Of a stretch of DNA of 51,169 bases, positions 11,265 through 22,039 are shown one piece after another. This stretch comes from Funneliformis mosseae. Lineage: Eukaryota; Glomeromycota; Glomeromycetes; Glomerales; Glomeraceae. The first letter of the stretch is position 1. Every line of letters begins with the position of its first letter. The stretch spans positions 1 through 51,169 of the forward strand of contig CAJVPP010000081.1 of NCBI GenBank assembly GCA_910592005.1, given 5' to 3'. The notes under the pieces are model-generated. The model was not told where the DNA came from and made no database searches. It was given only the letters and a program-made list of their open reading frames with translations. The position numbers and the translations under genes are program-made.

Positions 11265-11834
11265 CTAGTGAATACGAGTCGCACGTAAATAGCTGATATC
11301 AAAAATTTTTTCGACATTTTTTTTTTTCGATTTTATTTCCAAGAGTTTATAGAATTTCTTGCATTGACTTTGTTGTTTTAGTAATATTCTGTAAACTATC
11401 CAACAAAAAAATATTACAACATAAATCATATCTTTCAAAGAAATTAAAAATTTTAACAACAACAGCATTTTTATCAAGTCCAATAATAATATTATCAAGG
11501 GTGAAATTAAACGAAATAACTTTTGTTATAAACCAAAGCATCAAAATTTCTTACAACAAGAGCATTTACATTAGCTATTGTGCTTGTTGAAGATTCTGGT
11601 GTCCACATGAAATTATAGGAAGTCCGTTGTGATGTAATTTCGATGTTGCAAGGTATTGGTAGTTCCATTTCCTCCATTCGGGTTTTGATCTAAATTTGTT
11701 TGAATTTCCAATGTAAAGAAGCAAACCTTTGAATCGTATTATGGCGTGGTATTTCTAGTAAATTCGCCATGATAATAGCTAAGTTTCATATAAGATGGAT
11801 CACAAGTTCCTGCTCCTCATGGAAAGCCAATGAA
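11265..11834 (-). pseudogene. Decayed protein-coding relic
   Basis: Read on the minus strand from 11834, coding-like pieces appear in successive frames. The first piece has GAGTCDPSYMKLSYYHGEFT and is interrupted by stops. The next piece, about 11508-11680, is open for over 50 codons from MEEMELPIPC to a TAA at 11508-11510. The last, about 11265-11500, contains LDNIIIGLDKNAVVVKIFNF. Frame changes and stops make a functional gene unlikely unless short introns were missed. The family is not recognised. Confidence 0.35.
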
Positions 11835-12726
11835 ATACTTGAATTTATTATTAAAAAGAAAATATCAAATTGAAGATTTGATTTTTATTAAATTTGAAAA
11901 TTATACGATCTTATTACTTTTAGTGAATCTTTGAAAAGAAAAGAAATTTACAATTACTTTATTTGTAGCTTTATACAAATGATTTTATTCCCTTTTTTAT
12001 ACTATCGCGATAATGAATTCCGTATGTAAATATACCCGATCGATCGGCGGCCTATTCAAATTCTACTGATTACATTCCTTATTTTTTTTTCTCTTTTCGA
12101 TTTTTAAATTTTTCAAAAAGCATTGATCACACAGATAACGCGTAAAATCACCATGGTTGTTTTTTTACAAAAGATCAAACTCCGTAGCTTCAGTTAATAA
12201 TCTTAGGAATAATAACATTATTGTCAAATATCGAAGATATCTAGAAATTAATGAAATTAATATTATATCCAAAAAGGCGGAAAATAATAAAATTGCGATA
12301 CAGTGATTTTTATTCATAAATTATGGAACTATCCAACAATTTTCGATTCATATAAAGAAAATTGGAGGCTATACAACCGCACTTCACGACACGGTGGCGT
12401 CAAGTAAAGGGTCGAATCAATTGGTTATGAATCTTATTGAAAACCAAGTTTAGAATTTATGGATTATGAGATTGTGATGTTAATCGCCGGAGGTATATTA
12501 AAAGATTTAGTAAATCGACAAAATTAATCGAATGCAAATTGTCACGCGATCGATTTATTTCGTGTGGGTCGTTCCCGATCTCGGTAGGAATATAAATGTG
12601 TTTGAACTTTTGGAATTGATACATTTTAATCGTTTGTTTTACCTTTCCTTAGATGGTTCTCGAATGATATAACAGTAATTCAACCAAACTATCAGGATAT
12701 ATTTTAGGATCTATCGACCGAAAATA
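11835..12726. other. Intergenic region
   Basis: No supported gene. It is moderately AT-rich with no clear repeat. A pyrimidine-rich stretch ending TTTCCTTAG near 12652 could be a splice acceptor for an unrecognised gene leading into the small ORF at 12727. Confidence 0.35.
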
Positions 12727-12906
12727 ATGACCTCCCAACTTCGATATCACAAATTTTACATGATGGAAGACCAAAGTTACTTGAGATTTCACGGGTCAGG
12801 AAACGAAACCGTTGGCGTTTGTGGACCTGGTTCAATGGTTAAAGAAACGATTTCTGCCAGTGTATCTGCGAATGATCGAGGTGAAGTTCACGTCGAGACT
12901 TTTTAA
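12727..12906 (+). CDS. Possible small ORF (59 aa) or terminal exon
   Basis: ATG to TAA, 59 codons, with a composition unlike its AT-rich surroundings: Gly/Ser/Val-rich, including LRFHGSGNETVGVCGPGSMV and a VETF ending. AATAAA follows about 20 bases after the stop (near 12928). An upstream AG preceded by TATATTTTAG (about 12710) could be an acceptor, in which case this is a last exon. No homology is recognised. Confidence 0.35.
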   Translation: MTSQLRYHKFYMMEDQSYLRFHGSGNETVGVCGPGSMVKETISASVSANDRGEVHVETF

Positions 12907-13349
12907 ATTATAATATCGTTAGCGCGCAATAAACGACGTAAAACGTCAGCGTTAAAATGGTTTATTTATATACACGTAATACACACGGATTAAATTTCGC
13001 GACATCAGCATTTTCATCAAAACGCACGGGTATTTTCGTTTCGTGAGGCTGGTTAGCCGGAATTCTTGGCTGTGATCGTGGATAATGATTCATGTCATAT
13101 CAGCATCTTTTGGAGAAAAAAGATATAGTAGATTTGCGCAGTTATCGCTCAACGGAGATGCGTAATTTCTGGCTTATTTAGATAAGCCAACCATAATTAT
13201 ACATGGATATAATAAATAACATTCGATCATTTACGGGAAAAGGAATGGCTTCTCGATATGGCTTTTGATCTTGGCTTGGGAAGCTTTGTAACCTTCGGTT
13301 TAATCCTTTCCTGGTAATTTATTGTACATAAAATCAGTATCGAAGCTAA
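12907..13349. other. Intergenic region upstream of the secreted-protein gene
   Basis: No gene seen. Moderately GC-richer than the rest of the window. It presumably holds the promoter of the gene starting at 13427. Confidence 0.4.
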
Positions 13350-13357
13350 TATAAAAA
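13350..13357 (+). promoter_or_regulatory. TATA-like box of the secreted-protein gene
   Basis: TATAAAAA about 70-77 bases before the ATG at 13427, followed by a CT-rich stretch (13365-13390) typical of fungal transcription starts. Confidence 0.45.
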
Positions 13358-13426
13358 CCCTACCAATCTTCTCACTCTCAAAGTCTCCCAATTAATTCCC
13401 TTTCTAATTCATAAAATTTTGATAAA

Positions 13427-14423
13427 ATGAAGTTCGAAATCCTTCTCATCTGTCTGATTTCATTATTGATCACTAAAGTTAATGCAAACTTTTGCGGGAT
13501 ACCGGATTTCAGTGAACAATCGATACCAAAAACGTGTGAAGAATTATTCGTATGTGACAAGTGTAACGAATGTCAATCTCATATTTGGACTACTTTGGGA
13601 AGTGAATCATCATGCGGTTTTACTGCCAGCCTGATCAAGAAAGTTGTTGAAAAATACGTCGAATCTGGAGTAACCGAGATTGACCGTTTTAACATGACTT
13701 TTTATGATGAATCTGTAAAGGAACTTTGTGACGCGGAATTCAAATGCACTTATGAAGAAGCCGAACCAGTATGGAAGGAGACTAAAACAAAATGTGCTTC
13801 CGAATTAGCAACCCTCGTTGACTGGACTCTAAATCCTTCGGCTATTGACAAAACAGTTGCTTATGCTTATGGAATCGTCTTGATATATTATTTTGGTATT
13901 CCCGATCATGATTTCATATGTCATGAGAGCTCAAGTGGTGGTAAGTTTCTAATTTAGCATGGAGAGTTAATATTTTTTTAAAAAAAAAATTGGTGATGAC
14001 TTTCATTTTTTTTTAATCGTTTCGATTTTCATAGAATTATGCGGTATTGAAGCTGCCAAGGCTGTTCTTGATTGGCTCAAAGAGACGGTTCCTGATGGAG
14101 ATTTCGTATTTAGCTATGATTATTCATTCGTTTATAAGAGTGATGGTACTCAAATTGAAGTCCCTCAAGAATTCAAATGCTCGGAATGTAGTAAGGTCGC
14201 GTTTGAAATTTATTGTACTTGGCCAGAACAACACCAATTGGATGATGATTTAGTGAAGAATCTCTTTGGATCTTGGGAAGATTTCAAACAAAAAAATTCT
14301 TGCCCTAATCCAGAGTATTCTGCTAAAATGAAGCTTAAGCGTGCTCTTAATAGATTACCGCGTCGTTCAGCCGGAAATGCTGGTTTCTCACCCTTCATGG
14401 CTGCAGACCGATTAAAGATTTAA
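13427..14423 (+). CDS. Secreted cysteine-rich protein, two exons (300 aa)
   Basis: Exon 1 is 13427-13940, the intron 13941-14034 (GTAAGT...TTTTCATAG, 94 bases), and exon 2 14035-14423. The intron is phase 1 and the joined length of 903 bases gives 300 residues. Reading through the intron would stop at 13957, so splicing is needed. Residues 1-20 form a clear signal peptide (basic start, hydrophobic core, cut after VNA). The mature part has many cysteines, including a CDKCNEC cluster at about 43-49 and a CSEC pair in exon 2, which suggests disulfides. An N-glycosylation site NMT is near residue 89. The C-terminus is basic, with RLPRRSAGNAGFSPF. No membrane anchor. The family is not recognised; a secreted or cell-wall protein or effector is an inference. 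AATAAA lies at 14672-14677. Confidence 0.85.
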
Positions 14424-14884
14424 TTTTATCAATGTTACAATCGTTGATCCCTCTCTTAAACCACGAGACGTCTATTTATGAAATCTTTACTTATTTTATT
14501 TTATTTTTATCTTATTTATAGTATTTGCGTCTAGGTATGTTTCTTTGTAAACATTTATGTAATGTTAATTTATTCAATTATTATAATATTCAACAATTCA
14601 GTAAAGAAATCTTGCAATATAGAATTAGAACTTGTTTGTTTTTTTATATTTTTATTGAATATTAATTCCTGAATAAATACATGATTTTGTTAATTAATTT
14701 AATCGAATTCAATTCCGCCAAATCTCGTCAAATATTAATTAAATATGAAATAAAACAAACTGCTCGCCCTTGAAGTTCTCGTTTCCTAAAACCCCTTTAT
14801 TATATCAATAACTTATTTCCTCGGTATTTAAAGAGCCTTTGTAATTATCGCCATCAAAGTTTTTTTCTCCCGAGGATTTTTTTT
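14424..14884. other. 3' flank of the secreted-protein gene
   Basis: AT-rich 3' untranslated sequence and spacer with AATAAA at 14672-14677. No other gene seen. Confidence 0.5.
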
Positions 14885-15300
14885 TTAATAGGCTATAACT
14901 TGCTTCTCGCTTTCCTCGTTTAACTTTGTTCCTTGTTCTTTTAATTTTTCCAGTTTGCGGTCTAATACATTAAGTCGCTCGCTGGGTGGTTAATTTTTTT
15001 AGATTTTACAAAGAGGATGTTGGTCTAGACAAAGAAAAAGAATTAACACTTGCTCTATTCTTACAAAATTAGTCATTCCACAACCCGGGCATTTGGTTCC
15101 CTCCCTTAATTACCTATTAAACTATCGATTGGATTCCTCGTTAATAACCAACTTATCTTTACTGTTGAACTATTTAGGATCGATATATACCTCAACAGTT
15201 AACTTTAGCTTCCAAATCCTTAACCCTTAATTCCAAATTCTCTATTTTTTTTTATCTTTCTCCTCGTGTTTAAGTTTTTCGAATTGTTCGTAGCCTCAAA
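14885..15300 (-). pseudogene. Coiled-coil gene relic
   Basis: Minus-strand pieces read as heptad-rich coding sequence: about 15270-15300 (FEKLKHEEKDKKK), about 15195-15245 (ENLELRVKDLEAKV) and 14885-14989 (PPSERLNVLDRKLEKLKEQG, ending in a TAA at 14885-14887). They lie in order but are separated by stops and AT-rich DNA. Either a decayed gene or a gene with unrecognised introns; the parent family is unknown. Confidence 0.35.
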
Positions 15301-16381
15301 ATTCAACATCTTTGTAAAGATACTTTCACCTACTATTTCACTTAATTTTCCAATTCTATTCTCTTTTGGACTTTTGTTTCAACAACTTAAACAAAAAAAA
15401 CTCTGTTCCACTCCTTCAAGCAATTTAACTCCTTTGTGAAGTTCGTAACTACATTATATTTTATTTTTCAAAACTTCAATGTTTACAGGCTTGATTTAGA
15501 AAACTCGTGAATTGTCATACCATACGATAACAGTTAGCGTGTTTTTTAAGAAATTAATTTGTTCAACCGAGAGTGTTGAATGAAATTACCAAATGTGGCA
15601 ATCGAGAACAAAATATAAAAATAAAACATATTTCAACCGAAGAATGTTTTAATTTTTAGTAATTTGCAATCATATATCCTATTAAACCATTTACTTGCCA
15701 TCGTCACATGTGAATATATTATATTGACAAAAAGATAGACATTGTCAAGAACATGCGGAAGTTTATCCATCCACCATAATTACGAAGATGAAATTCCCGT
15801 TTTCGCATTGGTTCGTACCCTTGCTTTAGAGGGCAATGACACGAGTTAGCCGTTACGCCCAATCGGAAATGATCCTCCTACAAGATGTGCACTTTGTTTT
15901 TGAACTTGATTAAGATCATGATTTAAGTATTTATGTTTGCTTCATCGTAACAATACAAACAAATAGATGAAAGAATTTATTGGTGAAGACCTTATTAAAA
16001 CAAACAAATAATTTTTATTATATTTTTTAAACAAATAACACAATATCAAAATATCATACACTTAAAAATTTTCTCATGTTTTATATTATTTTATTTTGTT
16101 TGTTTAAATGAGAAAAATTTACACGTTTTTTCTTATGATAAATAAATAAGTAAAATTGAGGAATTGACTTAAATTTGTTCCGAGTTCATTACGGGGGGAG
16201 GGGGCTTTTTTTTTTTTTTTTTTTTCCTCTCTCCTCGTGTTTAACTGAAGGTTTCCCTTTAAATTCAATTTTCTTAATCTCCCATGTTACTATTTAATTT
16301 CATTTTCTGCGCATTCTCATTGGAAGCCTTTTACACCGCCGGAAATTTTTATTTACTACAACCTACTTGATTTTTCGTTCA
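15301..16381. other. Intergenic region with a G-run / T-run
   Basis: No gene supported. At about 16192-16227 a G-rich run (GGGGGGAGGGGG) is followed by about 22 T and then a CT-rich stretch. The remainder is AT-rich spacer and probably the promoter of the gene starting at 16382. Confidence 0.4.
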
Positions 16382-17227
16382 ATGATGATTCCCATCAAGA
16401 AACGAGAATACGATAAAAGAAAATTCATAAATAGGCGAAAGCGACAAATTTATAATTATAAAATAAGTTCAAAAAAAGATGAAAGGAACGTTGAAATAAA
16501 AATTACCAAAGGGGTTAATTCAATGGAAACTCAAAACTTTGAACGTTATAAACTAAATGCCAAGACTGAGAGTCTATGGAAGAGGGAAGAAAATAATAAG
16601 GATGTACGGGATTCTATCCTGTTCAGGGATCCTTTTTCATCACGATACTCAAATGATCAAATTTCGTATTTGAAAGGTGAAACAAAGTTGACCTTAAACA
16701 CTTCACTAATCATTTTTGGTATTACGGGCGCATCTTTGGTGGTTGTGGTGATCTTAATCCTTATAATCCGAAGAACAAATTTTTGTAAAAACTTTACATC
16801 ATCTTTGGTGAAAAATACATATCAACATCGACATTTGCTCAAAAGAGGCAAGGATTCCACGAATCATGACGATGATAAAATCGTTCCAGTTATTGTGTCC
16901 AATGTCAAGAGCGAAGATGATGATGAAATAACCAAATTAACTCCCGTTGCAAGATTTTCTTCTTCGAGACGTCGTAAAAGCCGTTCTTCGATTACAAAAT
17001 TCAATTTTAGTCCACAAAATTCCATTAGGAAGAGTAACTGCAGTCGTTATGATTTTTTGAAATCTAAAATTAATTATTTAGATCAGGATTTTAATAATTA
17101 TTTTAAACCTGTCCACGGTTTATTCGAGAAGGATTTGATAGAAGAAATTGATGAAACGATAAAAGATGATTTTGTTTTCAATTCACTGCCCAAAGAAGCC
17201 GTTAATTGGGAAGAATGTATGAGATAA
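16382..17227 (+). CDS. Single-pass membrane protein, hypothetical (281 aa)
   Basis: The open frame extends 15 bases upstream to a TTG, but the first ATG is at 16382 (a second follows at 16385), and that is the start chosen. The N-terminal part (about 1-107) is very basic, with dibasic sites such as RRKR that could be processed. One strong membrane segment covers about 108-130 (SLIIFGITGASLVVVVILIL). It is followed by RR and a hydrophilic tail of about 150 residues with an acidic patch (SEDDDEITK), a basic Ser-rich patch (SSSRRRKSRSS) and an acidic end. There is no cleavable signal peptide, so it is probably membrane-anchored; topology cannot be decided. AATAAA follows at 17312-17317. Family not recognised. 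Confidence 0.7.
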   Translation: MMIPIKKREYDKRKFINRRKRQIYNYKISSKKDERNVEIKITKGVNSMETQNFERYKLNAKTESLWKREENNKDVRDSILFRDPFSSRYSNDQISYLKGETKLTLNTSLIIFGITGASLVVVVILILIIRRTNFCKNFTSSLVKNTYQHRHLLKRGKDSTNHDDDKIVPVIVSNVKSEDDDEITKLTPVARFSSSRRRKSRSSITKFNFSPQNSIRKSNCSRYDFLKSKINYLDQDFNNYFKPVHGLFEKDLIEEIDETIKDDFVFNSLPKEAVNWEECMR

Positions 17228-17593
17228 TGAAAAAAAAAAATTTTTTTTTTTTTTTTTTTTTTTAACAATGGGTCGTTGCAAATTTATTTATGTAATGCAA
17301 TTGTTATCTTGAATAAAATTTAAAAATCAAGTCTTACTTTTTTTTTTTATTCATGTGCGTGACCATACATTCTTAATTTTTCTCGTACATAAATCTTAAT
17401 ATTTCATAAAATCTTAAATTTTTTATAACTACTTTTATAATCTTATGTTCCTTAAACCTTAGAATCATAAATCTTAGAAATAATGATCATAATTTAAAAA
17501 GAAATTAAATAAAATATGATTATATAATATAATATCGTATAATAAAAATATATATATATGGTTAGATTAATAAAAAAAAAAATGCGTTCCAAT
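17228..17593. other. Spacer between convergent genes
   Basis: The 3' ends of the membrane-protein gene (plus) and the HMG-box gene (minus) face each other. It holds a long T tract (about 17240-17262), AATAAA at 17312-17317 for the plus-strand gene, and AT microsatellite-like DNA. No gene. Confidence 0.6.
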
Positions 17594-18045
17594 TTATCGA
17601 AAATATTCAACAGCTTGTCCTAAATCGGTGTTAGAGATTCCTAACCCATCTGAAAAATAATTCATATTGTCATATAAATGTAACGCATTGGGTTCGACAT
17701 TTACAGGTTGGAAATTAACCGACCCATTAAAATATTCTTGGGATGAAATGTTTTCGTTCGATAAATGTTCGTTGTAATCATTGTAAATAAAAGTTGGAAT
17801 TTGATAATAATTGAAAAAATTGTTCTCTTCTATATTAAATTGTTCAAAGTTTCCGTTCCTGGATTGTTCGGGATAATAGAAATCAAGATCATTTTCAATT
17901 GGATCATTCATTTCAGGTGAGAAACCGCTAGTTATCGATAGTTCGGGACTTGGAGTCAAATCGTGATAAATGAAATCTAGTTCGTTATTACAAGGTGATA
18001 TTTCATTCACATTACTTGACATGTCAAAATTCATTTCGGTAAATG

Positions 18046-18079
<34 letters not shown>

Positions 18080-18751
18080 ATTATCATTTTCATTGATGAC
18101 AAGTTCTTCTTTATTTGATTCGTCCGGAGATATGGGACTTGAAAAGGTTGATAGTTTGGGAGAAGGAATATGCTGAATAACCTCTAATTGGGTTTCGACC
18201 GGTTCTTTCGATTCCCTCTGTTCCTTTTGTGAAAAATCGGATTTTTTTGATTCGAATGAAACGATGTTCCATTTTTGTCGTTTCTTTGTTACCTTGTTTT
18301 TGTTCTGAAATGAAACGATGTTCCATTTGGCTCGCTTTCTACGAAATCCGGATTTAGGATACAACTCGTTTCGAAGATTGAAGGCTTCATTTGCAAGTCT
18401 ACGATATTCGGATTTCACCGTATCGGTTTCTTGTTCCCATGATTGAGAAGCCATTGATGACATGATTCTCATGGGTAAATGATATCCATCAGTATGCGCA
18501 GCATCAATAAATGCTTTTCGATAAATAATGAACGCATTGGGAGCCCTAGCCGGGATATTCCCCCCATTCGCCTGTTGAACAACTAAATCAGCTGGATCAA
18601 TAACAGGAGGGAAGGGTAATTTGATTAAAGGGCGGATTTTACTATCAATCACCTGATAAGGCATTGAAGGATTGCTCGAGTCGATGAAAACGCAAGCACG
18701 TGAAAAATTTGTTTGAGAGGTAACGTTACTCTTTGATTTTTGATTCGTCAT
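17594..18751 (-). CDS. MATA-type HMG-box transcription factor (385 aa)
   Basis: Uninterrupted frame from an ATG at 18751. The HMG box covers about residues 66-131 and begins IPARAPNAFIIYRKAF, with the conserved hydrophobic and basic positions and a QSWEQETDTVKSEYRRLA helix typical of fungal MATA-HMG boxes. These proteins bind DNA in the minor groove and include mating-type regulators; such genes are multiplied in Rhizophagus. A basic region with two copies of KWNIVSF (about 142-148 and 160-166) follows. The C-terminal half is acidic, Asn/Ser-rich with an (AAT)n-encoded poly-Asn run, and may be an activation domain. It is not flanked by a recognisable partner mating gene, so it is better called an HMG paralogue than a MAT locus. 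Confidence 0.9.
18240..18335. repeat. Imperfect 54-bp coding duplication in the HMG gene
   Basis: The sequence GAAACGATGTTCCATTT occurs at about 18256 and again at about 18310, in frame (18 codons apart). It produces the doubled KWNIVSF segment just after the HMG box. Confidence 0.75.
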
Positions 18752-20350
18752 TTCGATCGATTTAAAAAACTTTCCTATATCGAGGGGTTTTTTTTTATAT
18801 AATATGCAGTATATATATATATATATTATAGATGATGATCGTTAGGTAAAAAAGTATATATATATATATATATTTGATAGTAAACAAATAAAGTTTTTTT
18901 TTTTTTTTCTTTTATGGAATGAGAACTTGTGAGAACTGACGGGAATCCAAAAAATTATCCATTGTATTTATGGAATTTTTTTTTTTTTTTTTTCCTGGTT
19001 GTAAAAATCCTTTTAAACAAACAAAACTCTCGACTTCGGATATTCAAGATAACTATTTGAAACTTCATAATTTGTTTATAGGCTGTGCTGGCTTTTTTCA
19101 GGGTCAATGATGCATGGTGTTACTTTATGAGTGTTGTATAAAAGTTATAAATATATGTTTATGCTGCAAAGATCGTTCACATAATGATATCAGTGTGCAG
19201 GATGTCACCACCGAAACTGCAAATCCATAATTTTACAAAAGCCACAATCAAAATACATAATAGGCATGAAAAAAAAAGAAAAAAAAAAATGTTCAAAACG
19301 TATCAAATAATCTTTGTCGTGGCTATTATTCCACGAGGTGACTCGGTCTTATTAATGCGCCCGCTTGTTATGTTGTCATGCCGCAGCATTTTGCTATTCA
19401 AATCGTCAAATTGTTCAAATTGTTCAAATTGTTTAAAATTGTTAAACATGAGCCACTATCAAAAGATTATTTCTCGGCTGAAAAAGTTTCAAAAATGTGG
19501 CTCCTTGAATTTTTTTTTTTTAAAAAAAAAAATCACCTTTTTTTTCTCTCTCATCTTTAACCTTTTTCCGTCTTGGAAAAATCGTATACCCGCGCAACTT
19601 ATTATGATATGGGAAACCTTTTAAGTTTAGTTCATTTGTTTTAGGCCAAAAAAAAAGAAATTAAGAGATTTTTTTTCCTCAATTATCAACAATCTGCAAT
19701 TTTGACGTCGTATTTTTCCATTAAATCTTTCAGGATTTCTAATAAGATATCCATATTCTTTCAATTCAAACAAATGCCAAGAATTTTTATTTTCATGTTC
19801 GTTCAAGTTTCAATATGGTTTTCGATAATAAATTACCAACAGCAGCTAGCCTTTTGATCTTGTTCTCCGAATCCTTTGTTATTATTCATTTGGTTCAATT
19901 TTTGTTTATCCTCCTTTTTAAGATATTTCCAGTAAAAATTCATCTTCACTAGTTATTTTACTTTGTAATTCTTTTGAGAATTCTGTGATTTTTTCTAAAA
20001 GGACAGAAATATTAAATATCAAGCGAACAATCTGCTAAATGATTGCTCAAATCCCGAGAAACTTTACGCTCGTCTTTTTAAAATTTTTGAATATTTACCG
20101 GTCATAAATCTTGTTTAAATTTTTCAACGATCGCATGCATATTAGTTGACACATACATAACCTTTCTCGAACGAATTATCGGATATGGGGTTTCGTCCAG
20201 AATATGAAGGATGGTGTCAAAAACTTTTTTTTTTTTTTTGATTAATTAAAATAACTTAATAAAAGTGATTATCGCATGGGCTATTAAGAATTGAATTTTG
20301 TCAATATAAATGATTGGAATAAATCATAAATATCTTAAAACTCTTTCAGG
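18752..20350. other. Intergenic region with TA microsatellites and a 9-bp tandem repeat
   Basis: (TA)n runs at about 18813-18827 and 18855-18872 lie just upstream of the HMG gene. At about 19398-19437 the unit TTGTTCAAA is repeated several times. A reading frame at 19184-19624 is low-complexity and not supported. From about 19960 onward the sequence belongs to the first unit of the tandem triplication described below. Confidence 0.5.
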
Positions 20351-20877
20351 ATGAATTCTTCTTTAACTCATGACGAAACAAACAAATCCGGGCAAAATAA
20401 ATATATAGAAGAACAAAGTTATCATATGCTTGCTGAATTGTTATAGTTTGTCTTGATCTATTAGAAGTTTTAGAATCTTCTTTATTTACTCAAGCAAGAA
20501 TTCTCAATTGTATTCAATCCTTATATTAGTGACTTGATTGTAGGTTCTCTTTGACTCAACAAAATCCATTTATTGGTCTTTTCAAGCTCATTTTTGTATG
20601 TAGCAATTATGAAAATCAAAAGAATTTTTGAATCAGAAACATTTACTCGAAGACAATGAGAATCAATCAAGCACAGAAACTGCCTCCATTAACTGATGAG
20701 GAAAGCTTCAATGTAGAGAATTTTGAGAAGATTTATAAATATATATTTGAAGAGACTGTTGTTGTTAATGGAATAAAGGAAATTCGATTGCCACTAAAAA
20801 AGGATCAAGTTATTTGGGTTTCATTTATTTGGTTTGGTTCTTTTTCTAACTACTCTGATATATCAAGAAATTGTTAA
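20351..20877 (+). pseudogene. Plus-strand gene relic, unit 1
   Basis: From an ATG at 20351 (MNSSLTHDETNK...) 31 codons are open to a TAG at 20444-20446. A later block at 20630-20860 reads as DNENQSSTETA and then ESFNVENFEKIYKYIFEE, ending near IWVSFIWF. It needs frame changes to join. The same relic occurs in units 2 and 3, so the ancestral unit carried a second gene next to the membrane-hairpin gene. Family not recognised. Confidence 0.45.
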
Positions 20878-20963
20878 AAATTTATATACTTTATTTATCA
20901 TAAGTTCATAACATCGTGTTCTCTTGAGAACAAGTACTGAATGTGAAATAAAAATGAAGGATT

Positions 20964-22039
20964 TTAATTACGCAAATTCCTACCAAACCTATCAGCATTC
21001 ACAGCATCTCGCATAACAACACTATAATCATTAGAATCTCTATGAATCGTTTTCGCTTTATCTGAAATGGTCCTGGCGATAGTTTTTACCATTCGTCTAC
21101 CATCTTTATTACGTTTCAATTTATTGATAATATCATCAATTTCGACAATTTGACTTTCCCAATAAGATTCATATTGCGATATGGTCATGTCAATATTACC
21201 AAGACAATTTTTCATTTCTGGTAGAGTATTTTTTAATTTATAATTTGAATTTAGAACGGTGCTGCGAAATGAAGAAACTCCAGCAACAGTAGTAGAAACT
21301 GTAGCCGTGGCTGCACTATTATATTAAAATTTAAAAATTTTTTGTTAATAAATTATGATTTTTTTTTTTTTAAAAAAAAAAAAAATTACCTTCCAACGAC
21401 CGTAGCCGCACCAAGCGCAACAAGAATTTCCGCAATCAACGATGCCCCACCTGTGAACGGAGCTGCCGCAACTGCAGCAAAGGTCCCCAATCCGGCTGCC
21501 ATTACACTACGTTTTGAAACTGATATTGCACCTTCTTTTACTTTATTTGCTTGACTAATTTTTTTAGATAAATTCTCTTGTTCTTCCATAATATTATCGT
21601 TTTGTTCAACAATTTCTTTGACGACAATTCCCAAGCTAGTTTTAATTCTTACAAGTTGGTCCTTTAATGATACGGATTTCTCCTTATTTAACTTGGCTTG
21701 ATCCAAACATGCTCTTAACAAGTCCAACAGCTCAATATCACTAATGCTATCATCTTCACAACACTCAGCAAATGTAATCAAATCGCTAGCATGATTTCTC
21801 ATTACAAGACTATGAGTTATTGATTGTTCGGCAAAATCTTGAAAATTTTTTCTCTCCTCCGAAATGATATTAAGTTTTTCTTGAATAAATTGATTACCTT
21901 CAACTTTAAACTGTTGAATTTCAGAAAAGTATTCGAAAGTCTGAACCAAGTTAGGCGCATTGAAGCTAGGAGTATTCGTCATCAGAGTATCTGTCATCCG
22001 AGTATTCGTCAACCGAGTGTCCATCTGAGTATTCGTCAT
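20964..22039 (-). CDS. Helical membrane-hairpin protein, tandem copy A (333 aa; pore-forming-like fold suspected)
   Basis: Exon 1 is 21390-22039, the intron 21316-21389 (GTAATT...ATAATAG), and exon 2 20964-21315, phase 2, 333 residues. Residues 1-25 are a short tandem repeat rich in Met/Thr/Asn. About 30-165 are amphipathic helices with many charged residues. About 176-235 form a Gly/Ala-rich hydrophobic hairpin (AAAPFTGGAS in the middle) that the intron interrupts. The C-terminal half is again helical and carries Y-W-x-x-Q-I. No signal peptide. The pattern of helix bundle, hydrophobic hairpin and helix bundle is that of alpha-helical pore-forming proteins such as Hbl/Nhe, but also of apolipoprotein-L-like proteins; this is inference from architecture. 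Appears intact. TTTATT at 20890-20895 is a candidate poly-A signal (AATAAA on the minus strand). Confidence 0.75.
21967..22039 (-). repeat. 15-bp tandem repeat coding the N-terminus of copy A
   Basis: About five degenerate copies of a 15-bp unit, each like AGTATTCGTCATCCG on the plus strand, encode repeating five-residue units such as MTNTQ, MDTRL, TNTRM and TDTLM. Because 15 is a multiple of three, copy-number change keeps the frame. Confidence 0.75.

Noticed and set aside
16367..16381. Upstream extension of the membrane-protein gene
   Set aside because: The extension starts with TTG. The first ATG is at 16382, a normal fungal start.
17594..18751. A mating-type (MAT) locus
   Set aside because: Only one HMG gene and no homeodomain pair or other MAT-linked gene in reach. 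HMG paralogues are common in these fungi.
19184..19624. 146-codon plus frame
   Set aside because: Composed of poly-Lys/Phe tracts and a TTGTTCAAA repeat; no domain, no splice context.
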